A stretch of 64,000 bases of DNA from Chryseobacterium paludis. GTDB taxonomy: Bacteria > Bacteroidota > Bacteroidia > Flavobacteriales > Weeksellaceae. Shown here piece after piece: positions 26,781 through 36,600 of the stretch; within the stretch, counting starts at the first letter, position 1; the number at the start of each line of letters is the position of its first letter. The stretch covers positions 372,001 to 436,000 of the forward strand of contig NZ_CP099966.1 of the NCBI RefSeq assembly GCF_025403485.1, in the 5' to 3' direction. The translations under genes and the position numbers were made by a program. Under the pieces are notes generated by a model, which ran no database searches, was not told the origin of the DNA, and saw nothing but the letters and a program-made list of their open reading frames with translations.

Positions 26781-27770
26781 TTATTTTATTTTATCCATGA
26801 TTGCTTTTACTTCCTCAGCCGTTACTTTCTTACCGGTATTTCCCCAGCTTGTCCGTTCGTGATTGATTAGAGCAGCCACGTCTTCCGGAGAAAATCTCGC
26901 GTTATCGCCAACTGCAGGCATTGTTGCAAATTCCGGACGCGGATCGTATCCCTTCATAATAATGGTGACATATAATTCCAAATTATCACCTAAAACAACG
27001 GGACTTCCCTTTAAAGGTGGAAAAGCTCCAGGCAGACCTTCTCCATTGGCCTGATGACAGGTTGCACAATTTGCCGTAAACAACGAACTTCCGTCAGGAA
27101 GGTTATCTCCGCTGGCTTTAGCTTCAGTTTTTTTCTCTATTTTATATAAAAATTCTCTTGCAGGAAGACTTTTAGGAAGTTCAGTTTGTTTTAAACTCAA
27201 TAAATAAGCAACTAAATCCTGAGCATCTTTTGAAGGAATAATTTTCCCTTTAATTCCGGCTTTAAATTTCTCCAGAACATTTACTTCCACGTCTCCGGTG
27301 TCAAGTCTTTCTTTTATCATAAACAACCATTTATAAGAGGGCATTATGGATTCAGGAACAACTGATCTTGGATTGAACAGATGTGAATATTGCCATTCTT
27401 TACTTGGCTGCCTGGTTCCAATACTCGTAAGATCGGGTCCGGTCCTTTCAGTTCCCATTAAGGTGGCGGTATTCTGAAAAAGATTTAACCTTTTATTTCG
27501 TACATAATCGATAGCCAAACTTGGCCTGCTTCCAAAAACCTGATCCATATCAACATTTCTTACCTGTTGTGTATGGCAGGCCACACATCCTTCACGGATA
27601 TAGATTTCTTTTCCATGACTTTCCTCTTCTGAAAGGGCTTTGCTTCCCGGCAGTGGTTGGTATGCTTTCTGATTGTTAAGTGCTGGTAAAATGCAGATAA
27701 TCAAGGTTAGGAAAAGGAAAAATACCAATGCCGATGAAAACAATTTTTTATGGTCGCTGAAAAAATCCAT
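26781..27770 (-). CDS. CcoO-CcoP-like fused dihaem cytochrome c
   Basis: 329 residues with one N-terminal membrane anchor (SSALVFFLFLTLIICIL). The first haem site CVACH is at 62-66 in a CcoO-like domain (EGCVACHTQQVRNVDMDQV, TERTGPDLTSIGTRQ, SIMPSYKWLF). The second, CATCH at 235-239, is in a class I cytochrome c domain (NGEGLPGAFPPLKGSP). It carries electrons to the CcoN subunit and seems to merge the work of CcoO and CcoP. It overlaps ccoN by one base. Confidence 0.87.
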   Translation of the reverse strand: MDFFSDHKKLFSSALVFFLFLTLIICILPALNNQKAYQPLPGSKALSEEESHGKEIYIREGCVACHTQQVRNVDMDQVFGSRPSLAIDYVRNKRLNLFQNTATLMGTERTGPDLTSIGTRQPSKEWQYSHLFNPRSVVPESIMPSYKWLFMIKERLDTGDVEVNVLEKFKAGIKGKIIPSKDAQDLVAYLLSLKQTELPKSLPAREFLYKIEKKTEAKASGDNLPDGSSLFTANCATCHQANGEGLPGAFPPLKGSPVVLGDNLELYVTIIMKGYDPRPEFATMPAVGDNARFSPEDVAALINHERTSWGNTGKKVTAEEVKAIMDKIK

Positions 27771-29503
27771 TATGATCTTGCTTGTTTTGTGTGAAGGATT
27801 TCTAAAAGCTCTATAGGTGATTGAGGAAGTTTTATTTCCTTTCTCGGTTTTATCATTCTGTAAAAGTTATAGGCATAGACTATATGTGAAATCCACATCA
27901 TTGTTCCGCCAATTGCTCTCCAAAGCCAAAAAGGAAACATCTTTATAACTCCTTCAATAAAAGGTTTTTTTTCCATCCAAAGCATTCCTTTTTCCGTAGA
28001 GCCTATCATTAAAGAGACCGTATAGACCAGTACTCCGATCAAAGCCATCCAGAAATGTAATCCTACGGTAATGCTTGGGGGATCATAGGAGGTAAGCCGC
28101 GGAACTAAGGTATAGGTGAAAGACCATAACATAAAGGTGATGATTCCATACATTGTCAAATGTGAATGAGCTACAGTAAAGTCGGTAAAATGCCATAATA
28201 AATTGGTTGCCCTAAAAGCCTCTGCTGTTCCTTGCATGGAGCCTGTAAAATAGAAAATGATGGAAACCACGTAAAATGGAAGTACATAACTAAGTTTAAG
28301 GCGATGCCATGAGCCACGGATGGTCATCATAAAATTGACGCTTCCTGCTGCAACCGGAATTACCATTCCGACGCTGGCAACAATAGCGATGGTCTGCATC
28401 CACCATGGAATAGCACTGAAGATAAAATGATGAGTCCCAATCAACGTATAAAATAAAATCTGCGTCCAAAACGCAAGTATACTCAGACTGTATGAATACA
28501 CCGGACTGTTAAGTTCTTGGGGTAGGAAATAATACATGAGCCCCAGGTTGAAGAACATAAACCACATCCCAACTCCCTGATGCATAAAATATCCCTGGGT
28601 AATTGTTTCACCTAGACCATCCTGCCAGAAAGGAAGATAAGCGACCACTAAAATAACAACCACAAACATCATGGCAGAAACGATATACCAGTTAGAAACA
28701 TAAATTTCTTCCGTTTTCCGGAATGCTATAGTACTAATATGATTGTAAATACTAATTATAATTCCTACAGCAAAAAGTATCATAACCGGCCAAATGTATT
28801 CTCTGTATTCCCCACCACTGTTATTGATCCCTGCCATTAAACAGAGACTACCTAGAAATACGGCGGAATTCATTAATATCAAGGTAAGGTATCCTATTTT
28901 GAGATTGAAGATTTTAGTATTTCCAACTCTGGGAACAACATAATAGGAAAATCCCATCATGGCCATCGATGCCCAGCCCCAGAAAACCATATTGGTATGT
29001 ACTGGCCTCAGACGTCCAAAACTCAGCCAACTGACATGGTCAGCATCGGGGGCCACGAATTTAATCCCCAGATATTCACCAACGGTAGTTCCCATAAAAA
29101 GCCAAAATACACTACATCCTAAAAACCATAATATTAATTTTTTTTCTGCTTCTGGAATTTCAATATTTCTTCCTTCTTCTCTTTTGGTCTGGAGAAAACG
29201 GATATCATGTATTTCATTTGCCTGATCTACTAATCCCCGTGGATCTTTTACGATCTTATTAGACGAGAGTTCATTTCCTGAAAGTTGAAATTCAAGTTCC
29301 TTTTTTCGTTCTTCCAATGCTGAAATTTCTCCAGGTTGAAGGTGGCTCAGCTTCTCGTAGATTTTTTTAAGCTCATTCTTTTTTAAAGTATCAGAAATCA
29401 TCCTATTAACCCTTATTAAAATAAGGATGAGTGCAAAAATTACAGGTAATGAAAATAGAATAATTGTGATTTGTAACCCAGGCTCATTGAGAAGTTTGTC
29501 CAT
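27770..29503 (-). CDS. ccoN: cbb3-type cytochrome oxidase subunit I
   Basis: 577 residues. An N-terminal cytoplasmic coiled-coil extension of about 110 residues precedes the 12-helix haem-copper core. Ligand motifs are LRPVHTNMVFWGW (low-spin haem His), YFMHQGVGMWF with VYSYSLSI (copper His and the cross-linked-type Tyr), GTHHF (copper His pair) and HFTDFTVAHSH (haem ligands). It reduces O2 at low oxygen. The N-terminal extension is unusual compared with proteobacterial CcoN. An Fnr-type operator lies 70 bp upstream. Confidence 0.9.
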   Translation of the reverse strand: MDKLLNEPGLQITIILFSLPVIFALILILIRVNRMISDTLKKNELKKIYEKLSHLQPGEISALEERKKELEFQLSGNELSSNKIVKDPRGLVDQANEIHDIRFLQTKREEGRNIEIPEAEKKLILWFLGCSVFWLFMGTTVGEYLGIKFVAPDADHVSWLSFGRLRPVHTNMVFWGWASMAMMGFSYYVVPRVGNTKIFNLKIGYLTLILMNSAVFLGSLCLMAGINNSGGEYREYIWPVMILFAVGIIISIYNHISTIAFRKTEEIYVSNWYIVSAMMFVVVILVVAYLPFWQDGLGETITQGYFMHQGVGMWFMFFNLGLMYYFLPQELNSPVYSYSLSILAFWTQILFYTLIGTHHFIFSAIPWWMQTIAIVASVGMVIPVAAGSVNFMMTIRGSWHRLKLSYVLPFYVVSIIFYFTGSMQGTAEAFRATNLLWHFTDFTVAHSHLTMYGIITFMLWSFTYTLVPRLTSYDPPSITVGLHFWMALIGVLVYTVSLMIGSTEKGMLWMEKKPFIEGVIKMFPFWLWRAIGGTMMWISHIVYAYNFYRMIKPRKEIKLPQSPIELLEILHTKQARS

Positions 29504-29573
29504 CGTATGAATTTTAAAGAGATCAGCTTTTTTATCTCTCTTAAAGTTACACTGAAGTCCAATTTTTCAATTA

Positions 29574-29585
29574 TGATCTCGATCA
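29574..29585 (-). promoter_or_regulatory. Crp/Fnr-type operator upstream of ccoN
   Basis: The palindrome TGATCTCGATCA matches the Fnr core TGAT-N4-ATCA exactly. It lies between the stop of the regulator gene and the ccoN start, which suggests that the neighbouring regulator controls the oxidase operon. Confidence 0.65.
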
Positions 29586-29601
29586 CAAACGATTGTTTTA
29601 T

Positions 29602-30201
29602 TTAATAGTAGATTTGCCGTTTTTTTATTTTAAGCAGATTGTTCTTCTCCATTAATTTAATGGTCCGAATAACAGTTTCTACCCTTAAACCGGTAAGATT
29701 GGCCATTTGCTGACGTGTTAAGGGAATCAGATATCCATCCTCCGAATTTTCTTTTATATGATTGCTGTTCTTAAAATAATCCATTAAAACTGTGAGTCTT
29801 ATATTAGGGTCTTTAGAAAATAGATGCTGGGACATGATCATTTTATAATATAGCCTCTTTGAAAGATTTTTGTTAATTTCTACTGCATATTCCGGATGGT
29901 CATTCAATAATTTAAAGAATTTTTGAACGGAAAGTTTTATAATCACAGTATCGGTTAAAGTAATAGCATTTGAAGGATATCGTTCGTTTACAAAAAGCAA
30001 AACCTCACCAAAACATTGGGGCGCTTCAAAGATATTCTGGATAAACTCTTTGCCATCTTCACTGTAGTTGTTAAGCTTGATTTTTCCTGATATTATCTGA
30101 AAGTAGTTCTGACACACTGTATTTTCTTCATATACAAAATCTCCACTGTCATATTGTTCTATCTTGCCATTATATTTTTTTAAAAGTTCTTCAGGAATCA
30201 T
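29602..30201 (-). CDS. Crp/Fnr-family transcriptional regulator
   Basis: 199 residues. The N-terminal cyclic-nucleotide-binding-like barrel (GKIKLNNYSEDGKEFIQNIF; CFGEVLLFVNERYPSNA) precedes a C-terminal winged helix (LTRQQMANLTGLRVETVIRT). It has no N-terminal Fe-S cysteine set of Fnr, so sensing may differ. It lies directly upstream of ccoN in the same orientation, with a TGAT-N4-ATCA site between. The intergenic 30,202-30,717 shows no supportable gene. Confidence 0.88.
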   Translation of the reverse strand: MIPEELLKKYNGKIEQYDSGDFVYEENTVCQNYFQIISGKIKLNNYSEDGKEFIQNIFEAPQCFGEVLLFVNERYPSNAITLTDTVIIKLSVQKFFKLLNDHPEYAVEINKNLSKRLYYKMIMSQHLFSKDPNIRLTVLMDYFKNSNHIKENSEDGYLIPLTRQQMANLTGLRVETVIRTIKLMEKNNLLKIKKRQIYY

Positions 30202-30717
30202 CCTTAAAGATAAAGAATCCTATGGAATTTTGTCATTAGAAATCCTCTTAAATCTAATATTTCTCTGCCAATCAGATAAAATAACCATTACTTACTCCTT
30301 CAGCATAGGTTTATGGCAGCGAGATACCGAATGCTGAATCTGTTATTGGGGGTAGTATTGACATTGTTTTCTTCATGTTATTTATTTTGAGCACAAGGCA
30401 AATTGGAAATTTTAACGCTTTTTCATATGAATTAGTTAAGAGCGGCATTCTCCAGGTGTATAATCCATTACATACTTTTGTGTTTTTGAAATAAATTTCC
30501 AAACTCTTGGATTACACTTACTTTAAAAATAATCACACTTATCTAAGAAATGTGAACACTTACTAGTTTATTATAACGATTTTTTTTAAAAAAAATGATC
30601 TTTGAAAAAAATGATTTAACTAAAGTTTCAAAAAAGTTGGATTAATTATTTTCAAAAGATCAATGGGCAAAAAAAGTGATTATATAATTTTATTAAACCA
30701 ATAAAAAATATTAAAAA

Positions 30718-31530
30718 ATGAAAACAAAACTTATTGCAATTGTATCAAGCATGGCGTTAGCCATCACATCTTTAATAGGCTGTACTAACAGCGATAGTAA
30801 TGCTGGATTGGAAAATCAGCAACCAAGTGCTATGTCGGGTAAAACTTGTAAGACGGTTGATTTTACTGCTGCTGATTTTGGAGAATTACACAATCAATAT
30901 GTTATTAGCCTGTATAATGGTGTTGATTTTTCTAATCCTACTGTTGCAAGGAGCAAAATCTTGAATAATTTCCAGAATATGGGAATAGATACATCTGTAT
31001 TCAATATGTCGGAAGACGAATTTAAAAGCAAAGTTTTAAGTGTTAATGAACAGCTTTCTACTTATAAATATGATTTAAGACAATGGAGTAATAATCCTAT
31101 CTCACAAAAAGAATCATATCCGTATATAGTTAGGATTCTGAATGAAACAGATAATATAAATAATTTAGATGCTTTTAATGACAAGTTAAGCTTAATAGAG
31201 CAGGAAGCTCAAGCAAATTTGAGTTGTGATGATTTAGACGTTGTCCTAGGCACGGTAAAAGTAGCTAAAAGCTCTGCAAAACTTTGGGCCCCTACTACAT
31301 TAGGAGGTGATGGATTTTTTGATAGCACATTTGGACAGGATCCGCCGATGCAAATAATGAGTTGGAGAGGGGCATTAATCGGGGATGTAAGTGGTTCCGC
31401 CCAATATTTTACAGCAATTGGTGTTGCCGGAGCTGCAGGTTTAGGAGTGCCTGGTGCTAATGCAGTTATATTAGGAGGATGGGGCATTGCTGCAGCATTA
31501 GCTTCTGGTTGTGGAGCTTTAGGTTTCTAA
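30718..31530 (+). CDS. Lipoprotein with Gly/Ala-rich bacteriocin-like C-terminus
   Basis: 270 residues. It has a lipoprotein signal (ITSLIGC, Cys at residue 22). A polar helical middle (residues 45-190) follows, and the last 55 residues are rich in Gly and Ala (YFTAIGVAGAAGLGVPGANA, GGWGIAAALASGCGALGF), like the pore-forming part of small bacteriocins. Family unrecognised. It is a monocistronic unit with its own terminator. Homologues with this tail could be surface-attached antibacterial proteins (inference). Confidence 0.7.
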   Translation: MKTKLIAIVSSMALAITSLIGCTNSDSNAGLENQQPSAMSGKTCKTVDFTAADFGELHNQYVISLYNGVDFSNPTVARSKILNNFQNMGIDTSVFNMSEDEFKSKVLSVNEQLSTYKYDLRQWSNNPISQKESYPYIVRILNETDNINNLDAFNDKLSLIEQEAQANLSCDDLDVVLGTVKVAKSSAKLWAPTTLGGDGFFDSTFGQDPPMQIMSWRGALIGDVSGSAQYFTAIGVAGAAGLGVPGANAVILGGWGIAAALASGCGALGF

Positions 31531-31599
31531 AAGATTGAAATTTCCAGACAGTAAATCAAAAGAGATTTTTACTATTATAAAAAATCAGCAATACATACA

Positions 31600-31626
31600 A
31601 ACCCACGTACAATTTTGTACGTGGGT
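31600..31626 (+). terminator. Strong terminator of the lipoprotein gene
   Basis: Near-perfect hairpin AACCCACGTAC / GTACGTGGGTT with a short AATTTT loop, followed by a T-tract (TTTTTTG). Confidence 0.85.
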
Positions 31627-31869
31627 TTTTTGTTCAATAAGTATGCTCATATTAACAGGTATTAGTGGTTAGCTATCACCATTCTTGCATCTGTTATGAA
31701 TAATCTAATTTAAATTCAAAGAATTTATTCTTAAATTTTTGTAATAACTATAGAGATAACTTTAAATAATTATCCGATGTATTTTTGTTTCACTATTTGA
31801 TGATTCTATATTTTTTAGAGAATAATTTTACTTTCAAATATATATTCTATCCAGTTATAGAAAATATTA

Positions 31870-32040
31870 CCCAGTTTAATTTCGTTATGGTATTTTCTGT
31901 GGATGGATTTTTACTAAAACCGGGTACAGAACCGATGGAGAGTACTTGCTTGATAATCAGAATTTGTTGCAGATGCTTACGATTAGTTCAAGATCACTTC
32001 AGAGATACAGGTCTTCCAGGAGGCTTCCATATTATATGTT
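31870..32040 (+). pseudogene. Broken HTH_17/excisionase-like gene fragment
   Basis: One frame reads TDGEYLLDNQNLLQMLTIS, then SRSLQRYRSSRRLPYY, the helix-turn-helix core of small MerR/excisionase-like proteins found on Bacteroidetes mobile elements. It lacks a start and is cut right after LPYY, where the NUMOD4 gene's 3' end begins. It indicates that a recombination breakpoint lies here. Confidence 0.55.
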
Positions 32041-33210
32041 TTCTTTTTCTTTTGACCCTGAAATTCTCGGGCGTAATCTGAGTTTCGTGATATCGAGATT
32101 CCACAACGGTTCACTTTGATTAACCATGATGAGGTTTTTATCATTCATGTCAAATTCTTCAACAAAACAGTAATAAAGTAACCTTGAAATCATTAGCATT
32201 GTCATATGCTCTTTGTGATTTACACGAATATAAAAATAAGGTTTATTTCTACCAGCCTTAATTCTTATATTAAGGGACATAATTTGTTCTTTCCAAAAAC
32301 TTTTATTTTTGCTTGTCGTCCAGCCACTAAGCCGTTTTACCCTTCCTTTGTTTGAAATGACATACCCGTTTTCAAGGCCAGGTATCGGTTTCCAATGTTC
32401 ACCAGGGAGGTTATCAAGTGACAGGTTCATGCATGCGGGAGGATCGTTCTCATCAATTGGAGGTTTGCCCAGCTTTTCCCAAAGAGGCTTGTTAAACACT
32501 TTACTTGTAACTGATTTATTTTCTTTAGAAATTATAAAATCTTCTTTTTTAGGGCTGTAATCTTTAAAGAACCATCGGAATCCTCCTGCAGTCAGGCGCT
32601 CTTTGTTTAGTACTGCTTGAATATTTCTGCGACCAATACCAAGGGTATTGCTTGCTGCGTCAATGTTTTCAAATGTAGTTACCAGATCACCTTCTGTTGT
32701 GTACTGGTTCACAGGTCTCTTATAATAGGTTTTACTGTTTTTAGCGCTGTCCTTGTGGGATTCTTTAAAACGCGTCTTATTAAAGGAGAGCTTCTCTAAA
32801 TTTTTAGCGTTTAAATTAAATCTATTATCGTCTTTAAATGAAATAATAAAGTGACTGTCATTTAGATCAAATTTTTCGACAAAATAATAATAAACCAACC
32901 GGGGGACGGACTTTCTGGTTTTTTTTCCTTTTGATGATAATACACAGATGACATTATAAAACTGATCATCAGGATATTTATTGAAAAATTTCATGAATTG
33001 TAACTTCATCATACGTTCAGATGCTTTCCATTTCCTACCGTTTAGTGATGTAATCCAATGCTCAAGACTTTTCACCCGCCCATAGCTGGAAACCGCATAG
33101 TTCTCGAAATTTTCAATCGACTTCCATTCCTCTCCTGGAAGGTTTTCTAAAGAAGTATTGTAAATAACTTCTTTTATGTACCAATCTTCTATTTCAAGGG
33201 GTAAGTTCAT
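32032..33210 (-). CDS. NUMOD4-NUMOD1-NUMOD4 protein without intact HNH sites
   Basis: 392 residues. A NUMOD4 repeat (GEEWKSIENFENYAVSSYGR) begins at residue 25 and a second (GEHWKPIPGLENGYVISNKG) near 270. Between them is an IENR1/NUMOD1 motif (RPVNQYTTEGDLVTTFENID then RNIQAVLNKERLTAGGFRW). Each NUMOD4 is followed by an HNH-like tail (SFKDDNRFNLNAKNLEKL), but the catalytic His is not visible. It is probably a DNA-binding homing-endonuclease relative or a repurposed regulator. The duplicated layout is unusual. Confidence 0.75.
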   Translation of the reverse strand: MNLPLEIEDWYIKEVIYNTSLENLPGEEWKSIENFENYAVSSYGRVKSLEHWITSLNGRKWKASERMMKLQFMKFFNKYPDDQFYNVICVLSSKGKKTRKSVPRLVYYYFVEKFDLNDSHFIISFKDDNRFNLNAKNLEKLSFNKTRFKESHKDSAKNSKTYYKRPVNQYTTEGDLVTTFENIDAASNTLGIGRRNIQAVLNKERLTAGGFRWFFKDYSPKKEDFIISKENKSVTSKVFNKPLWEKLGKPPIDENDPPACMNLSLDNLPGEHWKPIPGLENGYVISNKGRVKRLSGWTTSKNKSFWKEQIMSLNIRIKAGRNKPYFYIRVNHKEHMTMLMISRLLYYCFVEEFDMNDKNLIMVNQSEPLWNLDITKLRLRPRISGSKEKENI

Positions 33211-33393
33211 AAATGGGAAATTTCTTTTGTGGATAAATGAATCCTATTTGTGTACCATAAAAAAACTAAGATAGAACAAAATTATAAAATCATGGGCATA
33301 AAATATAGATGATAGAGATTGCTTAGTCAAAGTCAAATTAAAAGGAAATAAAACAATAGATATTGACTGGCAGAAACCTAAATAATATTAAAA

Positions 33394-33418
33394 AAAAGCT
33401 ACCAATTGGGTAGCTTTT
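33394..33418. terminator. Bidirectional hairpin upstream of the DUF4011 helicase
   Basis: AGCTACC / GGTAGCT stem flanked by an A-run on the left and TTTTTTT on the right. No gene precedes it closely on the plus strand. Confidence 0.6.
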
Positions 33419-33646
33419 TTTCTTTGGATCAATTAGTGATATTTTTTTTATTCTGATTTTCCTGCTTAAAGTTAGAAAATAAGCAAATCTCATCCTGTAG
33501 TAAAATAATAATCTAATCTTAAAAGCGGCTTTCCATAATATTTAATACTAACTATTTTATTATATTTAACAATTTGCCATTAACCAGTAAAAATGATCTC
33601 ATTTTAAGGTTTAATATTTACTATAGTATCCTAATTGTCAATAACC

Positions 33647-36600
33647 ATGAAAGAAATAATACTTCCCAAATTAGAAGCATCAAGAAAAGAGCTGTTGGAT
33701 CTTGGGATGCGTAATACTTTGTTAAACTATAAAATTCCAAAAGCCCGCGGATTACATATCGTTCAAGAGCAGTCAAGTTCTATTTTTAATATCCTGGTAA
33801 AACAGAATAAAGCCATGACCTTTTTAGGAAGGCCCGGAAAAGATGATAGTGAAGAGCTATTTGAATTACCACCACTTTCAGATGCCGAATTACAGGACGC
33901 CTATAATGATACCCGATTACAAACCAATGAGTCCGAACAAAAGCTTCAGACAAAAATTCTTAATACATATTATTTTGCAAGAACGAGTATAGAAGAGCAG
34001 GGGGTAAATACATTATTTTTATCATTAGGGATGCTCAACTGGTTTGAGAAAGGGAATACGGAGGATGTGAGAATGGCTCCACTAATCCTTATACCGGTTA
34101 CTCTGGAACGTTCCAGTGCAAGTGAAAGATTTAGGCTGCTTTATACAGGTGGGGAAATTGGAGCTAACTTATCGCTTCAGGCCAAGATGATGGTTGATTT
34201 TAACCTTACTATTCCAGATCTTCCTGAGGAGGAGGAACTTGATATTGTAAGCTATTTTAATGAAATTCAGAAACACATTAATCACCTTGAAAATTGGAAA
34301 GTTGATCTGGATGCTATTGAATTGGGATTCTTTTCCTTTGGAAAGTTTATGATTTATCATGATCTTGATAGTGCCAAATGGCCGGAAAGTAAAAAGCCTT
34401 TTGACCATCCCATCCTTCAGTCTTTATTTGGAGATGGCTTTAGCGAACCACAACCAACTATAGGAGAAGAGCATAGGCTTGATGAAGAAACAGACGCAGA
34501 TAAATTATTGCAGGTAGTAGATGCCGATAGCTCACAGGTCATCGCAATGCTGGCGGTACATGAAGGGAGGAATATGGTAATTCAGGGACCTCCGGGAACA
34601 GGAAAATCCCAAACCATTACTAACCTTATTGCTAATGCGGTTGGTAATGGGAAAAAGGTTTTGTTTGTAGCAGAAAAAATGGCAGCTCTTGAAGTTGTAA
34701 AAAGAAGACTGGATAGTATAAATTTAGGGGAGGCGTGTCTTGAATTACATAGCCATAAAGCCAATAAGCGTGAACTGCATACGGAGCTTAAGCGAATCTT
34801 AGATCTAGGTAAGCCAGCCGTTGCGCATCTTGAGGAAGAGGTACGTTTGCTTGATCCCTTAATTAAGGAATTAAATGCCTATTCTACAGAAGTTAATAGA
34901 CCTATTGGTGGAAGTGAACTTTCAGCCCATGATGTAATAGGCTATCTTTTAAAGATAAACAATAAAAACAAAGATTATAAATTCCCGAAAATTATAGCTA
35001 ATGATTTGTCGTCATGGGATTTTAGACAAATTAAGGACTTTGAGTTATCAGCTGAAAAGATTCAGGTAAGACTTTCTAAAATAGGGCAACCTGAAAAATT
35101 AATTTTTTATGGCAGTAAATTATCGGTCTTTCTTCCTAAAGATGAAGAGCTGGCCAAGGATCTTTTGTTACACTCAATAAGTACCACTGAAAATCTGATA
35201 AACGGCTCAAGAACCCTAAGTGATTTTATGGAATTTCAGGCGCCTGTTGATGTAATAGATGCTAAAAGACTTTTAGCTGTTGCAAGGTGGGCAGCTAATA
35301 ATCCAGGTATCACCTCAATGTCGATTAGTAATGATGCATGGCTAAACAACAAGGCAGATATTGCCGAACTACTAGAAACCGGCAGTAGACTAAAAGAACT
35401 TCATGGTAAATATGATTCTGTATTTATATCGGAAGCGTGGAATCAGGATGTCCTTGAAATAAGACAAAACCTAATTGCTTATGGGGGTAAATGGTATAAG
35501 TTTTTAATTGGAGACTATAAAAAGAGCGTTAAAAAGCTGGCAGGATTACTTAATACTGTTATGCCCGATGATATTCAAAAGAAATTGGATTTTGTCAATA
35601 CATTAATGGAAGGAAAGAGGCTTTCCTTAGCTTTAGAATCCAATGATATTTTAGGAAGTAAGCTATTTGGAAACCAATGGCAAAAGCAAAGATCTGATTG
35701 GGAAGCCTTACAAAAAGGAGCAAACTATTTGCAAAGTATCCACAATAATATCCAAGAAGGTAACATCCAGAAAGAAATTTTATCGTTTCTTGAAAAGAAT
35801 AAGGATTCTGAAAATATTATACAATATGCAGGTCACTTAAGTGGTGCCATTGATGAGCAGAATACATCCTTTGAAACTTTATTTAAACATCTGAGTTTTG
35901 AAGGAAATGGGATTGAAAACTTTAAGTTATCAGCCCAGGTGTCTGTACTTAACAAATGGTTGGAGCAGCTGCCTGAAATCCATAAAGTAGTTTCATGGAA
36001 TGTTTTAAAAGAAGAGGTAGAAAAGCAAGGAGCAGGGTTTCTTATAAAGGCGGTTGAAAATTGGGATGATGCATCCTCGCATTTAAAAACAGCGCTTCAG
36101 AAAACCTGGTATGACCATCTTCTCGAGAAAGCTATGCTCAATAGCCCTGAATTGAGAAAATTTGAACGTTCTACTCATGAGGAAGTTATTTCTAAGTTTA
36201 AAAGGATAGATGTCCTTAAGCAATACTATAACAGAGCTAAGGTAGCATTGAAACACTGGGAAGGTGTTCCTAAGCAAGATGGAGGTGGCCAGATCAATAT
36301 CCTAAAAAGCGAATTCAACAGAAAGGTACGCCATATGCCTATACGAAAGCTATTGCAGGAAGCTGGTATGGCTATTCAGGCGATAAAACCTGTTATTATG
36401 ATGAGCCCTATGTCTATCGCTAACTTTTTATCACCTGAAAGTATTGATTTTGATTTGGTGATATTTGATGAAGCGAGCCAGGTAAGGCCTGTTGATGCAT
36501 TAGGGGCTATATTAAGAGGAAAACAAATCGTTGTGGTAGGTGATACTAAACAGATGCCTCCAACGAGTTTTTTTGATAAATTAAATACAGATACAGAAGA

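Noticed and set aside
30311..30502. 63-codon minus-strand frame with an MKKTMS start near its end
   Set aside because: It looked like a possible leader peptide, but there is no double glycine, no terminator and no conserved core.
31785..32081. 98-codon plus-strand frame
   Set aside because: The HTH homology is in a different frame over the same bases, so this frame is not the coding one.
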